Positions 1 through 6,821 of a stretch of DNA of 23,368 bases are shown here, in pieces. Source of the DNA: Lachnospiraceae bacterium UBA7188 (GTDB lineage: Bacteria; Bacillota; Clostridia; Lachnospirales; Lachnospiraceae); contig DKVC01000063.1 of the NCBI GenBank assembly GCA_002490995.1, forward strand, positions 25,086 through 48,453, in the 5' to 3' direction. Made by a program: the position numbers and the translations under genes. How positions within the stretch are numbered: the stretch's first letter is position 1; the number at the start of each line of letters is the position of its first letter. The notes under the pieces are model-generated. The model saw only the letters and a program-made list of their open reading frames with translations. It had not been told where the DNA came from and searched no databases.

Positions 1-34
1 TATGCGGGACTGGATGGGCGTATGCAGGACTGGA
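1..34. repeat. Two-copy 20-bp direct repeat at window edge
   Basis: Bases 1-14 and 21-34 are the same 14-mer (TATGCRGGACTGGA) with one difference, spaced 20 bp apart, just upstream of the ribosome site of the ArsR gene. They could be binding sites for that regulator or the edge of a longer tandem repeat cut by the window. The left flank is missing, so this cannot be decided. Confidence 0.5.
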
Positions 35-49
35 ACAGGAGAACATAAC

Positions 50-418
50 ATGGATGAAAAAGTTTTAAAAGCACTGGGAGACCCAAAACGTTTCCTGTTA
101 TTACAGCTGATGTCCGAGCGCGGCTACTGCGTGCGGGCGCTGGCGAGAAAAAGCTGCCTGTCCGAATCGGCAGTCTCACAGCACCTGAAGATACTGCGCG
201 AAGCAGGCCTGGTATACGGTGTCAAAAAGGGATACTACACCCACTACCGCCTGGATAAGGAAGTGCTGGATCAGTTCATATCCGAGTTAGTGCAGATCAG
301 GGACGCACAGCGCCAGCCCTGCGGCGGCCCCTATCACGGCTGTCCGGAATCGGAGTATCTCAAATGCAAGAATTTCCCGCCGGAAAAAAGAGAAAAAGGA
401 GAACAGAACCCATGCTAA
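50..418 (+). CDS. ArsR-family winged-helix transcriptional regulator with Cys-rich tail
   Basis: A 122-residue protein. Residues 1-75 have the ArsR/SmtB winged-helix pattern: LGDPKRFLLLQLM, then the recognition helix SESAVSQHLKILREAGLV, then the wing GVKKGYYTHYRLD. The start at 50 is chosen because AGGAG lies 8 bases upstream; the frame is also open further 5'. Cysteines occur at positions 27, 36, 91, 98, 106 and 122. The C-terminal group (91, 98, 106) with a nearby histidine is unusual and could bind a metal or respond to thiol oxidation; this is inference. The stop overlaps the start of the downstream ABC exporter (ATG at 412), so the two are translationally coupled, and the regulator most likely represses that exporter operon. 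The inducer is unknown. Confidence 0.88.
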   Translation: MDEKVLKALGDPKRFLLLQLMSERGYCVRALARKSCLSESAVSQHLKILREAGLVYGVKKGYYTHYRLDKEVLDQFISELVQIRDAQRQPCGGPYHGCPESEYLKCKNFPPEKREKGEQNPC

Positions 419-2145
419 AACGTTTTATCTATTATTACAAGCCGCACAAAAGGATGCTCGCCCTGGACATGCTGGCATCCCTGCTCATCTCGGTCATCGG
501 CATGGTTTACCCCGTCGTGACCAACAAGATGCTCAATATTTATATCCCTGAAAAAATGTATTCCACCATCGTCACTGCGGGTCTGGTTGTCCTGATTCTC
601 TACATCCTGCGCATGCTGCTGCGCTATTTCGTGCAGTACTACGGCCATATGATCGGCGTGAAGATGCAGTCCCAGATGCGCCGGGACCTGTTCGCCCATC
701 TGGAAAAGCAACCCTTCCAGTTCTATGACAACCACGAAACCGGCCGCATTATGACCCGCATCACCAGCGACCTGTTCGAGGTGTGCGAGCTGGCCCACCA
801 CGGTCCGGAAAACCTGCTGATCAGCACGGTGATGATCATCCTGTCCTTTGTGTATCTGATCATGATCGATCCAATCCTGACCCTGATCATCTTCGCCTGC
901 GTGCCCATTTTGGTGGCGGTTACCCTTTACTTCCGCCGGGGCATGAGCCGGGCTTTTGACGACCGCCGCAAGAGCAACGCCACCATCAATGCCGCCGTGG
1001 AGAGCAGCGTCACCGGCATCCGGGTCACCAAGGCCTATACCAACAGCAGCCGGGAAATCGAGAAATTCCAGGAGGGCGACAGGCAGTTCGTGGACGCCTC
1101 CCGCAGAGCCTACCGTGCCATGGCCATGTTCCACTCTTCCACCTCCTTCGTGACGGACATCTTCAACGTGTTCATCCTGATTGCGGGCGGTCTGTTCCTG
1201 TACGCTGGCAGAATATCCTTCGGGGACTATTCCACCTTCATCGTCTCCGTAAACCTGTTCATCAATCCCGTGAACACCCTCATCGGCTTCATGGAACAGT
1301 TCCAGAACGGCGTCAGCGGCTTCAAACGCTTTGTGGAAATCATGGACGAAGCCCCGGAGACGGATGCCCCCGGCGCAAAGGAACTCACCGATGTCCAGGG
1401 TGTGATTGAATTTAAAAACGTAACCTACGCCTACGACCCTTCCAAAGAGGTGCTGCACGACATCAATCTGCGCCTGGAAAAAGGCCGCAAACTGGCACTG
1501 GTAGGCCCCTCCGGCGGCGGCAAAACCACCCTGTGCCATCTGCTGCCCAATTTCTACAAAATCCGGGAGGGCGACGGCTCCATCCTCATCGACGGGCAGG
1601 ACATCCGCGGCCTGACCATGGAAAGCGTCCGCCGCAATATCGGCATCGTGCAGCAGGACGTCTTCCTGTTCGTGGGTACCATCCGGGAAAACATCCTCTA
1701 CGGACGCCCTGACGCCACCCAGGAAGAAGTCTATGAGGCCGCCCGGCGCGCCAACATCCACGATTACATCATGACTCTTCCAAACGGGTACGATACGGAA
1801 ATCGGCGAACGGGGCGTGAAGCTCTCCGGCGGCCAGAAACAGCGGCTGAGCATCGCCCGGGTGTTCTTAAAAAATCCTGCCATATTGATTCTGGACGAGG
1901 CCACCAGCGCCCTGGACAACACCACTGAGGTGCTCATCCAGCAGGCCCTGGATGAACTCTGCAAGGGCAGGACCACTCTGGTGGTGGCACACAGGCTTTC
2001 CACCATCCGCAATGCGGACGAAATCGCCGTAGTCATAAACGGGCGCATAACGGAACGGGGTACCCACGAGGAACTGATGGCGGCAGGCGGCACCTATAAA
2101 CAGCTGTACTCCCTGCAATTCCGGGAAAATGATCTTTTTGAATAA
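412..2145 (+). CDS. ABC exporter, fused membrane and ATPase domains (multidrug/lipid type)
   Basis: A 577-residue full-length half-transporter of the MsbA/LmrA/BmrA class that should work as a homodimer in the cytoplasmic membrane. Residues 1-310 carry the six-helix transmembrane domain. The ATPase domain has every motif: Walker A GPSGGGKTT (365-373), Q-loop IVQQDVFLF, signature LSGGQKQR (471-478), Walker B ILILDEATSALD (about 491-502) and switch histidine in VVAHRLST (H527). The start at 412 is preferred over an in-frame start 16 codons earlier because AAGGAG (396-401) sits 10 bases upstream. It overlaps the 3' end of the ArsR gene, which probably controls it. The substrate cannot be read from the sequence. 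A long open frame on the opposite strand is a composition artefact. Confidence 0.93.
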   Translation: MLKRFIYYYKPHKRMLALDMLASLLISVIGMVYPVVTNKMLNIYIPEKMYSTIVTAGLVVLILYILRMLLRYFVQYYGHMIGVKMQSQMRRDLFAHLEKQPFQFYDNHETGRIMTRITSDLFEVCELAHHGPENLLISTVMIILSFVYLIMIDPILTLIIFACVPILVAVTLYFRRGMSRAFDDRRKSNATINAAVESSVTGIRVTKAYTNSSREIEKFQEGDRQFVDASRRAYRAMAMFHSSTSFVTDIFNVFILIAGGLFLYAGRISFGDYSTFIVSVNLFINPVNTLIGFMEQFQNGVSGFKRFVEIMDEAPETDAPGAKELTDVQGVIEFKNVTYAYDPSKEVLHDINLRLEKGRKLALVGPSGGGKTTLCHLLPNFYKIREGDGSILIDGQDIRGLTMESVRRNIGIVQQDVFLFVGTIRENILYGRPDATQEEVYEAARRANIHDYIMTLPNGYDTEIGERGVKLSGGQKQRLSIARVFLKNPAILILDEATSALDNTTEVLIQQALDELCKGRTTLVVAHRLSTIRNADEIAVVINGRITERGTHEELMAAGGTYKQLYSLQFRENDLFE

Positions 2146-2149
2146 TATA

Positions 2150-2264
2150 CTCGTAAGCGCATTCATCTGCCACCTTCTCGTCTTATACTGCAAATCTAAC
2201 CGGTTCGCAGTATATATTGCCCGAGCACTCACTCGTCATACATTCAGGTTGGCAAATGTTTTCG
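2150..2264. repeat. Dispersed palindromic repeat, copy 1 (long variant)
   Basis: It begins 5 bases after the ABC exporter stop. Shared blocks with copy 2 (15929-16013) are CTCGTRAGCGCATTC, TGCCACCTT, CTCACTCGT and a perfect 16-mer TTGGCAAATGTTTTCG. Copy 1 contains about 30 extra bases forming a hairpin (2184-2214). The outer arms GTAAGCGC (2153-2160) and GCACTCAC (2225-2232) still pair with two mismatches. The opposite strand reads KVADECAYE, matching KVASECAHE in copy 2. The origin is unknown; I see no transposase. Confidence 0.75.
2184..2214. other. 8-bp perfect hairpin inside repeat copy 1
   Basis: TATACTGC (2184-2191) and GCAGTATA (2207-2214) are perfect inverted arms around a 15-base loop that includes AACCGGTT. 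This segment is absent from copies 2 and 3, so it looks like an insertion into the basic repeat. It may also end or protect the exporter transcript, but there is no clear run of T after it. The loop side CTGCAAATCTAACCGG resembles the last 16 bases of the window with one difference. Confidence 0.6.
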
Positions 2265-2278
2265 ATCGCGCGTATAAT
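2249..2278 (+). promoter_or_regulatory. Sigma-A-type promoter for GNAT gene, partly supplied by the repeat
   Basis: TTGGCA (2249-2254), an 18-base spacer, then a perfect TATAAT (2273-2278). The predicted transcription start near 2285 leaves a leader of about 40 bases with AAGGAG at 2311-2316. The -35 lies in the conserved end block of repeat copy 1, while the -10 lies just outside the conserved part. Confidence 0.6.
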
Positions 2279-2324
2279 AAAGCGCCGCAAACCAGCCTAT
2301 ACAGCTTTTGAAGGAGAAATTTAT

Positions 2325-2831
2325 ATGAAAGAAACCAATCTTACAGAAATACTGAAGGCTTTGCCCACGGAAACCTGGCATGCCGAAACGGTCAGCATAC
2401 AGCCCATCCGGGATGACGATGACCTGTGGTACGCCACTGTGGAATGCCGGCTGTACCCGGAACAGGAAGACTATGTCAATCCTGCCGGCTTTTCCATCGG
2501 GAGAGCCTGGCTGGATCCCGAAAACAATCTGCCCTGTATCATCCGCGACTCCCAGGGGAGGCGGATCGGATATATCATCCTGCGAACCTGGCTCGCTCCT
2601 GGAGAAGGGGCATATAGCTGGAGCTATTATCTGGACAGGGATTCCCAGGGACAAGGCTACGGCAGGGCTGCGGCGGAACTGGCGGTAAGGATCCTGAAAA
2701 CCGCCGCCCCGGATGTGCCCATCAAGCTTTCCACAGAATGGGACAATGAGAAAGCCCAGCGGCTATATCAGTCTGTGGGCTTTCTTAAAACGGAGGAAAT
2801 GGACGGGGACGATTATGTCTTCCGCCTGTAA
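2325..2831 (+). CDS. GNAT-family N-acetyltransferase
   Basis: A 168-residue protein. The acetyl-CoA-binding motif A is clear: SQGQGYGRAAAELA at 107-120 with the Q-x-x-G-x-G pattern. The C-terminal motif AQRLYQSVGF at 144-153 is typical of GNAT proteins that acetylate small amines or antibiotics. The substrate is not identifiable. The start is set by AAGGAG (2311-2316) 8 bases upstream of ATG; the frame is open back to 2217, but that part is encoded by the dispersed repeat and has no ribosome site. It appears monocistronic, with the promoter at 2249-2278 and a terminator at 2853-2888. Confidence 0.88.
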   Translation: MKETNLTEILKALPTETWHAETVSIQPIRDDDDLWYATVECRLYPEQEDYVNPAGFSIGRAWLDPENNLPCIIRDSQGRRIGYIILRTWLAPGEGAYSWSYYLDRDSQGQGYGRAAAELAVRILKTAAPDVPIKLSTEWDNEKAQRLYQSVGFLKTEEMDGDDYVFRL

Positions 2832-2852
2832 GGAAGTGTCCGATAATTCTTA

Positions 2853-2888
2853 GCCGAAAAGCTCCCCCGCCGTTTCGGCCGACTTTTT
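2853..2888 (+). terminator. Intrinsic terminator after GNAT gene
   Basis: Arms GCCGAAA (2853-2859) and TTTCGGC (2873-2879) pair perfectly around a C-rich 13-base loop, followed by GACTTTTT (T-run 2884-2888). It lies between two convergent genes and may also slow transcription from the minus-strand gene, although that side has no clear T-run. Confidence 0.6.
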
Positions 2889-2891
2889 CGA

Positions 2892-3536
2892 TTATATGCC
2901 GGGGATCACCTGATTGTCCGCCAACACCTCCGGCTTATGCACCATGCTGTCCGCCTCGGTAATCCGGCGAATCACCCGGCAGGGCACTCCCGCTGCAAAA
3001 CTGTCCGCCGGGATGTCCCTGGTAACCACGCTGCCCGCGCCGATGACACAGTTATCCCCTATGGTAACACCGGGACAGACCGTCACCGATGCGCCGAACC
3101 AGCAGTTGTTTCCGATGTACACGGGCCTGGCATAGCACAGGCTCTTCTGCTCTCCCCCCGCCGTGAGCATGGCCTTGCGCTCCCCGGCTACCAGGGGATG
3201 AACGGGCGTCACAATCGTTACATTAGGGCCGAAATTACAATCGTTCCCGATGATTACATCTGCATCGTCCTGTATGGTGAGATTGAAATTGCCGAAGAAA
3301 TTCCTGCCTATCCTGGTGTGGATGCCGTAATGGAATGCAATGGGTCCCTGAATAAAGCCGCCCTCCCCGAACTCCCCCAGGATACGGGCCAGAATCCCTG
3401 ACCGCTTTTCCGTCTCGTCCTCGTAAGTATTGTTGTAATCCACGTTCAGGTTGTGGGTTCTGCGTTTTATGGCCCGCAGCTCCTCATCTCCCGGGTGAAA
3501 CAGAATCCCTGCCTTTATCTTCTCTTCTTCCCGCAT
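2892..3536 (-). CDS. Maltose/galactoside-type O-acetyltransferase (left-handed beta-helix)
   Basis: A 214-residue protein of the Maa/LacA group. The N-terminal part (about 1-60) has the small helical cap seen in that group, with NLNVDYNNTYEDE. From about residue 80 there are isoleucine/valine-led hexapeptide turns: DVIIGNDCNFGPNVTIVTP, then PVYIGNNCWFGASVTVCPGVTIGDNCVIGAGSVVTRDIP. HP in VTPVHPL includes the likely catalytic histidine. It transfers acetyl from acetyl-CoA to a sugar hydroxyl in the cytoplasm; the sugar is unknown. The start is supported by GGAGG 7 bases upstream. The C-terminus extends about 20 residues past the usual end. It has its own promoter (3587-3616) and converges on the GNAT gene. 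Confidence 0.9.
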   Translation of the reverse strand: MREEEKIKAGILFHPGDEELRAIKRRTHNLNVDYNNTYEDETEKRSGILARILGEFGEGGFIQGPIAFHYGIHTRIGRNFFGNFNLTIQDDADVIIGNDCNFGPNVTIVTPVHPLVAGERKAMLTAGGEQKSLCYARPVYIGNNCWFGASVTVCPGVTIGDNCVIGAGSVVTRDIPADSFAAGVPCRVIRRITEADSMVHKPEVLADNQVIPGI

Positions 3537-3586
3537 GACGGCTCCTCCAATCTGTAAAAAATTATCTGCCCTTTTTAGGCTTTTCC

Positions 3587-3616
3587 ACTATAGCACAAGT
3601 ACAAAGTCTTTGTCAA
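3587..3616 (-). promoter_or_regulatory. Strong promoter with palindromic operator for the O-acetyltransferase
   Basis: Read on the minus strand: a perfect TTGACA (3616-3611), an 18-base spacer and TATAGT (3592-3587). A 13-bp perfect palindrome, ACAAAG-N-CTTTGT (3601-3613), covers the end of the -35 and the first half of the spacer, where a repressor would block RNA polymerase. No matching regulator gene is obvious nearby. Confidence 0.65.
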
Positions 3617-3669
3617 TTTTTACCACCCGCTCCAAATACCTCCAATCTTTTCCAAAATTACAAAATATA

Positions 3670-3698
3670 GTGCAATCGAACAAATATTCTGTTATAAT
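3670..3698 (+). promoter_or_regulatory. Promoter with LexA/DinR-like SOS box for the polymerase operon
   Basis: CGAACAAATATTCT (3677-3690) matches the Gram-positive LexA consensus CGAACRNRYGTTYC with two differences. It sits between a weak -35 (GTGCAA, 3670-3675) and a perfect -10 TATAAT (3693-3698) with 17-bp spacing, so bound LexA would occlude the promoter. This fits the damage-inducible polymerase downstream. Confidence 0.6.
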
Positions 3699-3861
3699 AC
3701 TATCAGACGTGGCCTTTGTCGTAATGAAACCGGACAGGAAGCGCATTCCCTCGGCGCCGCGAGCCCACTGGGCGGACATGCGAAAATAGCTTCGGAAATT
3801 CTCTGCCTGTAACCGGGCGCTGAGCGGAACAGATGCGAGACTATAAATCGGAGGCATATAA

Positions 3862-5388
3862 ATGAGCAATCATCCCACCTATATCGCAATCGACCTGAAA
3901 TCCTTTTACGCCTCCGTAGAATGCACGGAACGGCAATTGGACCCTCTCACCACGAACCTTGTGGTAGCGGACAGCCAGCGGACAGAGAAGACCATCTGTC
4001 TGGCGGTGTCCCCCACACTGAAAAGCTATGGCATCCCCGGGCGGGCCAGGCTTTTCGAAGTCGTGCAGCGTGTAAAGGAAATAAACCTTGAGAGGCTGAG
4101 CCGGGCCCCCGGCAGGCGCTTTACAGGCTCCTCCTGCTCCGCGGCAGAGCTGGCGGCGCATCCCGAGCTGGAGCTGTCCTATATCATCGCCCCTCCCAGA
4201 ATGGCATTCTATCTGGAATACAGCACGGCCATCTACGATATTTACCTGAAATATATTGCCCCGGAGGATATCCATGTATACTCCATTGACGAGGTATTCA
4301 TGGATGTGACCCATTATCTGAAAACCTATGGGCTGACACCGAAGGAGCTGGCGTCAAAAATCATCCGCGATGTCCTTGACAGCACCGGAATCACCGCAGC
4401 CGCAGGCATCGGCACCAATCTATACCTCTGCAAGATCGCCATGGATATTGTGGCAAAGCATGTGGAGCCGGACAAGCACGGCGTACGTATCGCCCAGCTG
4501 GACGAGCTGAGTTACCGCAGGCTGTTATGGAACCACCGCCCTCTCACCGACTTCTGGAGAATCGGCCACGGATACCGCAGGAAGCTGGAAGCCGCCGGCC
4601 TCTTTACCATGGGCGATATCGCGCGCTGCTCCCTGGGTTCGGAACGGGATTACCATAATGAAGAGCTGCTGTATCAGATGTTCGGCATCAATGCGGAACT
4701 TCTCATCGACCACGCCTGGGGCTGGGAACCCACCACCATCGCCCAGATCAAGGCCTATAAACCGGAAGTAAGCAGCATCAGCTCCGGCCAGGTCCTGCAC
4801 TGTCCCTATGATACGGAAAAGGGAAAACTCATTGTCCGGGAGATGACAGATCTGCTGGTTCTGGATCTGGTGGAAAAGAAACTGGTGACAGACCAGATGA
4901 CGCTCACGATTGGATATGATACCGGCAATCTCACCAATGCCGAAATCAGAAACAGCTATAAGGGAGAGGTTGTCACCGACCGCTACGGACGAAAAATTCC
5001 GAAACACGCCCACGGATCCGCCAATCTGAAGCGGCCCACTTCCTCCACCCGGCTCATCATCGATGCCGTTATGGAGCTGTATGACCGGATTATCACACCC
5101 GGGCTGCTGATCCGCCGTGTGACTGTTGCCGCAAACCATATAACCGACGAGACACAGGCAACGGAACCGGAACAATTTGAACAGCTGGATCTGTTTACGG
5201 ATTATGACGCTTTGGAAAAGGAAAGAAAAGAGGAAGAAGAGAAACTGGCCAAAGAAAGGAAACTACAAGAAGCCATGCTAACCATCAAGCATAAATTCGG
5301 GAAAAACGCAATTCTGAAGGGCATGAACCTGCAGGAAGGAGCCACTACCATGGAACGCAATCATCAGATCGGAGGACATAAGGCATGA
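3862..5388 (+). CDS. Y-family translesion DNA polymerase (UmuC/UvrX-YqjW type)
   Basis: A 508-residue protein. The palm carries the three acidic metal ligands: D11 in IDLKSFYASVE and D143-E144 in YSIDEVFMDV. Thumb and helix-hairpin-helix segments follow (HRPLTDFWRIGHGYRRKLEAAG), then a little-finger region. QLDLF at 441-445 matches the beta-clamp-binding motif, and a charged coiled tail (about 450-480) ends the protein. It would copy past damaged bases with low fidelity. It is longer than Pol IV (about 350) and matches the Gram-positive UvrX/YqjW branch, which is paired with YolD proteins as here. A LexA-like box lies in its promoter. Its stop overlaps the YolD start by 4 bases (ATGA), so the two are co-translated. 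Confidence 0.92.
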   Translation: MSNHPTYIAIDLKSFYASVECTERQLDPLTTNLVVADSQRTEKTICLAVSPTLKSYGIPGRARLFEVVQRVKEINLERLSRAPGRRFTGSSCSAAELAAHPELELSYIIAPPRMAFYLEYSTAIYDIYLKYIAPEDIHVYSIDEVFMDVTHYLKTYGLTPKELASKIIRDVLDSTGITAAAGIGTNLYLCKIAMDIVAKHVEPDKHGVRIAQLDELSYRRLLWNHRPLTDFWRIGHGYRRKLEAAGLFTMGDIARCSLGSERDYHNEELLYQMFGINAELLIDHAWGWEPTTIAQIKAYKPEVSSISSGQVLHCPYDTEKGKLIVREMTDLLVLDLVEKKLVTDQMTLTIGYDTGNLTNAEIRNSYKGEVVTDRYGRKIPKHAHGSANLKRPTSSTRLIIDAVMELYDRIITPGLLIRRVTVAANHITDETQATEPEQFEQLDLFTDYDALEKERKEEEEKLAKERKLQEAMLTIKHKFGKNAILKGMNLQEGATTMERNHQIGGHKA

Positions 5389-5825
5389 AAGTTCAGGACA
5401 GCCACAAATATGACGACATCATCCATCTCCCTCATCCTGTGTCAAAATACCATCCCCAGATGCCTCCCATGAACCGCGCGGCGCAGTTTATGCCCTTTGC
5501 CGCCCTTACCGGACATGATGAGGCCATCCGGGAAACCGCCCGAAGGACAGACTCTTTTGTCTGGCTGGACGAGGACAGGAAAGCACAGCTGAACGAACGG
5601 CTGCTGTTCCTTCTGGAAAACCAGGAACAGCAGCCGGAATGTGAGATCACCTGTTTTCAGCCGGATGAGAAAAAAGAAGGCGGAGCCTATGTGGCCGTCC
5701 GGGGCAGAATCAAAAAGGTAGATGCCCAGGCACAGCGGATTCTCTTTACCGACGGCGCCGCCCTCCCCATGGAATATCTCTTCTCCATCGAGGGAGAACT
5801 GTTCCGAAATATGGAAAACCCGTAA
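5385..5825 (+). CDS. YolD-like family protein
   Basis: A 146-residue protein. The N-terminal segment YDDIIHLPHPVSKYHPQMPP followed by RAAQFMPFAALTGHDEAI is characteristic of Clostridial YolD-like proteins that sit next to UmuC-like polymerases. The C-terminal half (about 85-140, RGRIKKVDAQAQRILF) fits the small beta-rich YolD fold. In Bacillus the pairs YqjW-YqjX and UvrX-YolD have the same layout, and YolD is thought to act as an accessory subunit in the way UmuD' serves UmuC; the exact role is unproven. The start overlaps the polymerase stop by 4 bases. The WYL regulator gene follows after 22 bases. Confidence 0.88.
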   Translation: MKVQDSHKYDDIIHLPHPVSKYHPQMPPMNRAAQFMPFAALTGHDEAIRETARRTDSFVWLDEDRKAQLNERLLFLLENQEQQPECEITCFQPDEKKEGGAYVAVRGRIKKVDAQAQRILFTDGAALPMEYLFSIEGELFRNMENP

Positions 5826-5847
5826 CAGCAGCAAAGGATATAAGAAA

Positions 5848-6759
5848 ATGAAAATTTACCGCCTGATCGGCATCATCACCACTCTACAGCAAAAAAAGAC
5901 CGTCACCGCACCCTACCTGGCAGAGAAGTTCGAGGTGTCCCGCCGCACCATCAGCCGGGATATCGAGGACATCTGCAAAGCCGGCATTCCGCTGGTCACC
6001 ACCCAGGGGGCCGGGGGCGGCATCTCCATCATGGAAGGATTCTCCCTGGACACCACGGTATTCACGCAGCAGGAACTGGCAGCTATCCTCACGGGTTTAA
6101 AATCCCTGGACAGCGTCTCTCGGTCCGCCTCCGGCGAAAATCTGGTTCGGAAGCTGGGCGGCAGCCAATCCTCCTGTATGGCAGAGCATATGGCCATTGA
6201 CCTGGCCTCCCATTATAAGGATGACCTGGCGGCCAAACTGGAGCAGATCAAATACGCCATTGAAACCTCCAGATGCCTCGCCTTCCGATATTATTACGAA
6301 AAAGGAGAATCGGACAAGCTGATAGAACCCTGCCAGATTGTCTTCAAATGGTCTGACTGGTATGTCTTCGGCTTCTGTAAACAGCGGCAGGATTTCCGAC
6401 TGTACAAGCTGCGCCGCCTGTGGAATCTGCAGGTTACGGAACAACCCTTCTCCCCCAGAGAAGTTCCGGAGGAGAAGAAGCACTTCGGCTCCCACATGAC
6501 AGATGACTACATGGTCACCGCCGTCTATGACCCCTCCCTGAAATACCGTCTGGTGGAGGAATACGGCCCCGACTGCTTTACCCCGCAGGAAGATGGCAGA
6601 CTGTACGCGGAGTGGGGCTTCACCACCCCGGAGCAGGCGTTGGAATGGTTCCTGCGCTTCGGCCGGAAGGTGACAGTCCTGGAGCCTCCGGAAATGGTGG
6701 AGCGGATAAAAGCCGAGCTGGAGGCAGCCAGAAATTTATACTCACAGCCAAAAACATGA
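5848..6759 (+). CDS. YafY-type regulator: HTH plus WYL domain
   Basis: A 303-residue protein. Residues 1-58 form a DeoR-like winged helix (MKIYRLIGIITTL, then VSRRTISRDIEDICKAGIPLV). Residues about 140-215 are the WYL domain, with RYYYEKGESDKLIEPCQIVFK, SDWYVFGFC and the arginine-rich RLYKLRRL. A C-terminal WCX-like extension ends at KAELEAA. WYL regulators bind nucleic-acid or nucleotide ligands, and some (mycobacterial PafBC) drive DNA-damage responses, which makes its place 22 bases after a polymerase/YolD pair suggestive. The start at 5848 has AAGGAT upstream; the longer open frame from 5722 overlaps YolD and is rejected. A palindrome at its 3' end (6751-6778) is a candidate operator for the next gene. 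Confidence 0.88.
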   Translation: MKIYRLIGIITTLQQKKTVTAPYLAEKFEVSRRTISRDIEDICKAGIPLVTTQGAGGGISIMEGFSLDTTVFTQQELAAILTGLKSLDSVSRSASGENLVRKLGGSQSSCMAEHMAIDLASHYKDDLAAKLEQIKYAIETSRCLAFRYYYEKGESDKLIEPCQIVFKWSDWYVFGFCKQRQDFRLYKLRRLWNLQVTEQPFSPREVPEEKKHFGSHMTDDYMVTAVYDPSLKYRLVEEYGPDCFTPQEDGRLYAEWGFTTPEQALEWFLRFGRKVTVLEPPEMVERIKAELEAARNLYSQPKT

Positions 6760-6778
6760 CATACTGTTGGCATGTTTT
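6751..6778 (+). promoter_or_regulatory. Palindromic operator candidate upstream of DUF3795 gene
   Basis: AAAACATG (6751-6758) and CATGTTTT (6771-6778) are perfect 8-bp inverted arms around ACATACTGTTGG. The left arm includes the WYL gene stop codon. The following CGGAGG-started gene begins 43 bases later. The likely binder is the WYL regulator encoded directly upstream. A terminator is less likely because the right arm ends in only four T residues followed by G. Confidence 0.45.
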
Positions 6779-6821
6779 GTATGATAGGATTGGGAAAAGA
6801 TGAAAAACGGAGGTACTGAAG

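Larger units (their letters stand above)
3537..3861. other. Divergent intergenic region between acetyltransferase and Y-family polymerase
   Basis: This 325-base stretch has no convincing gene. It holds two back-to-back promoters: a strong minus-strand one (3587-3616) and a plus-strand one with a LexA-like box (3670-3698). The polymerase leader (about 3705-3861) is roughly 150 bases long and ends in GGAGG 8 bases before ATG. Short open frames here (for example 3535-3789) lack ribosome sites. Confidence 0.6.

Noticed and set aside
364..411. Earlier start of the first ABC exporter
   Set aside because: These 16 codons lie in the ArsR coding region and lack a ribosome site; ATG 412 has AAGGAG upstream.
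415..1761. 448-codon open frame on the minus strand across the ABC exporter
   Set aside because: The plus strand encodes a complete ABC exporter with all motifs. The antisense frame is His/Asp/Gly-biased, resembles no known fold and has no ribosome site; it results from G+C-rich third positions.
2217..2324. Longer start for the GNAT protein
   Set aside because: The extra 36 codons are repeat sequence and lie partly before the predicted transcription start, while ATG 2325 has an ideal ribosome site.
3737..3790. Fourth copy of the dispersed repeat (AAGCGCATTCC near 3738)
   Set aside because: Only about 10 bases match and neither the paired arm nor the other blocks can be found. It may be a decayed relic, but chance is enough.
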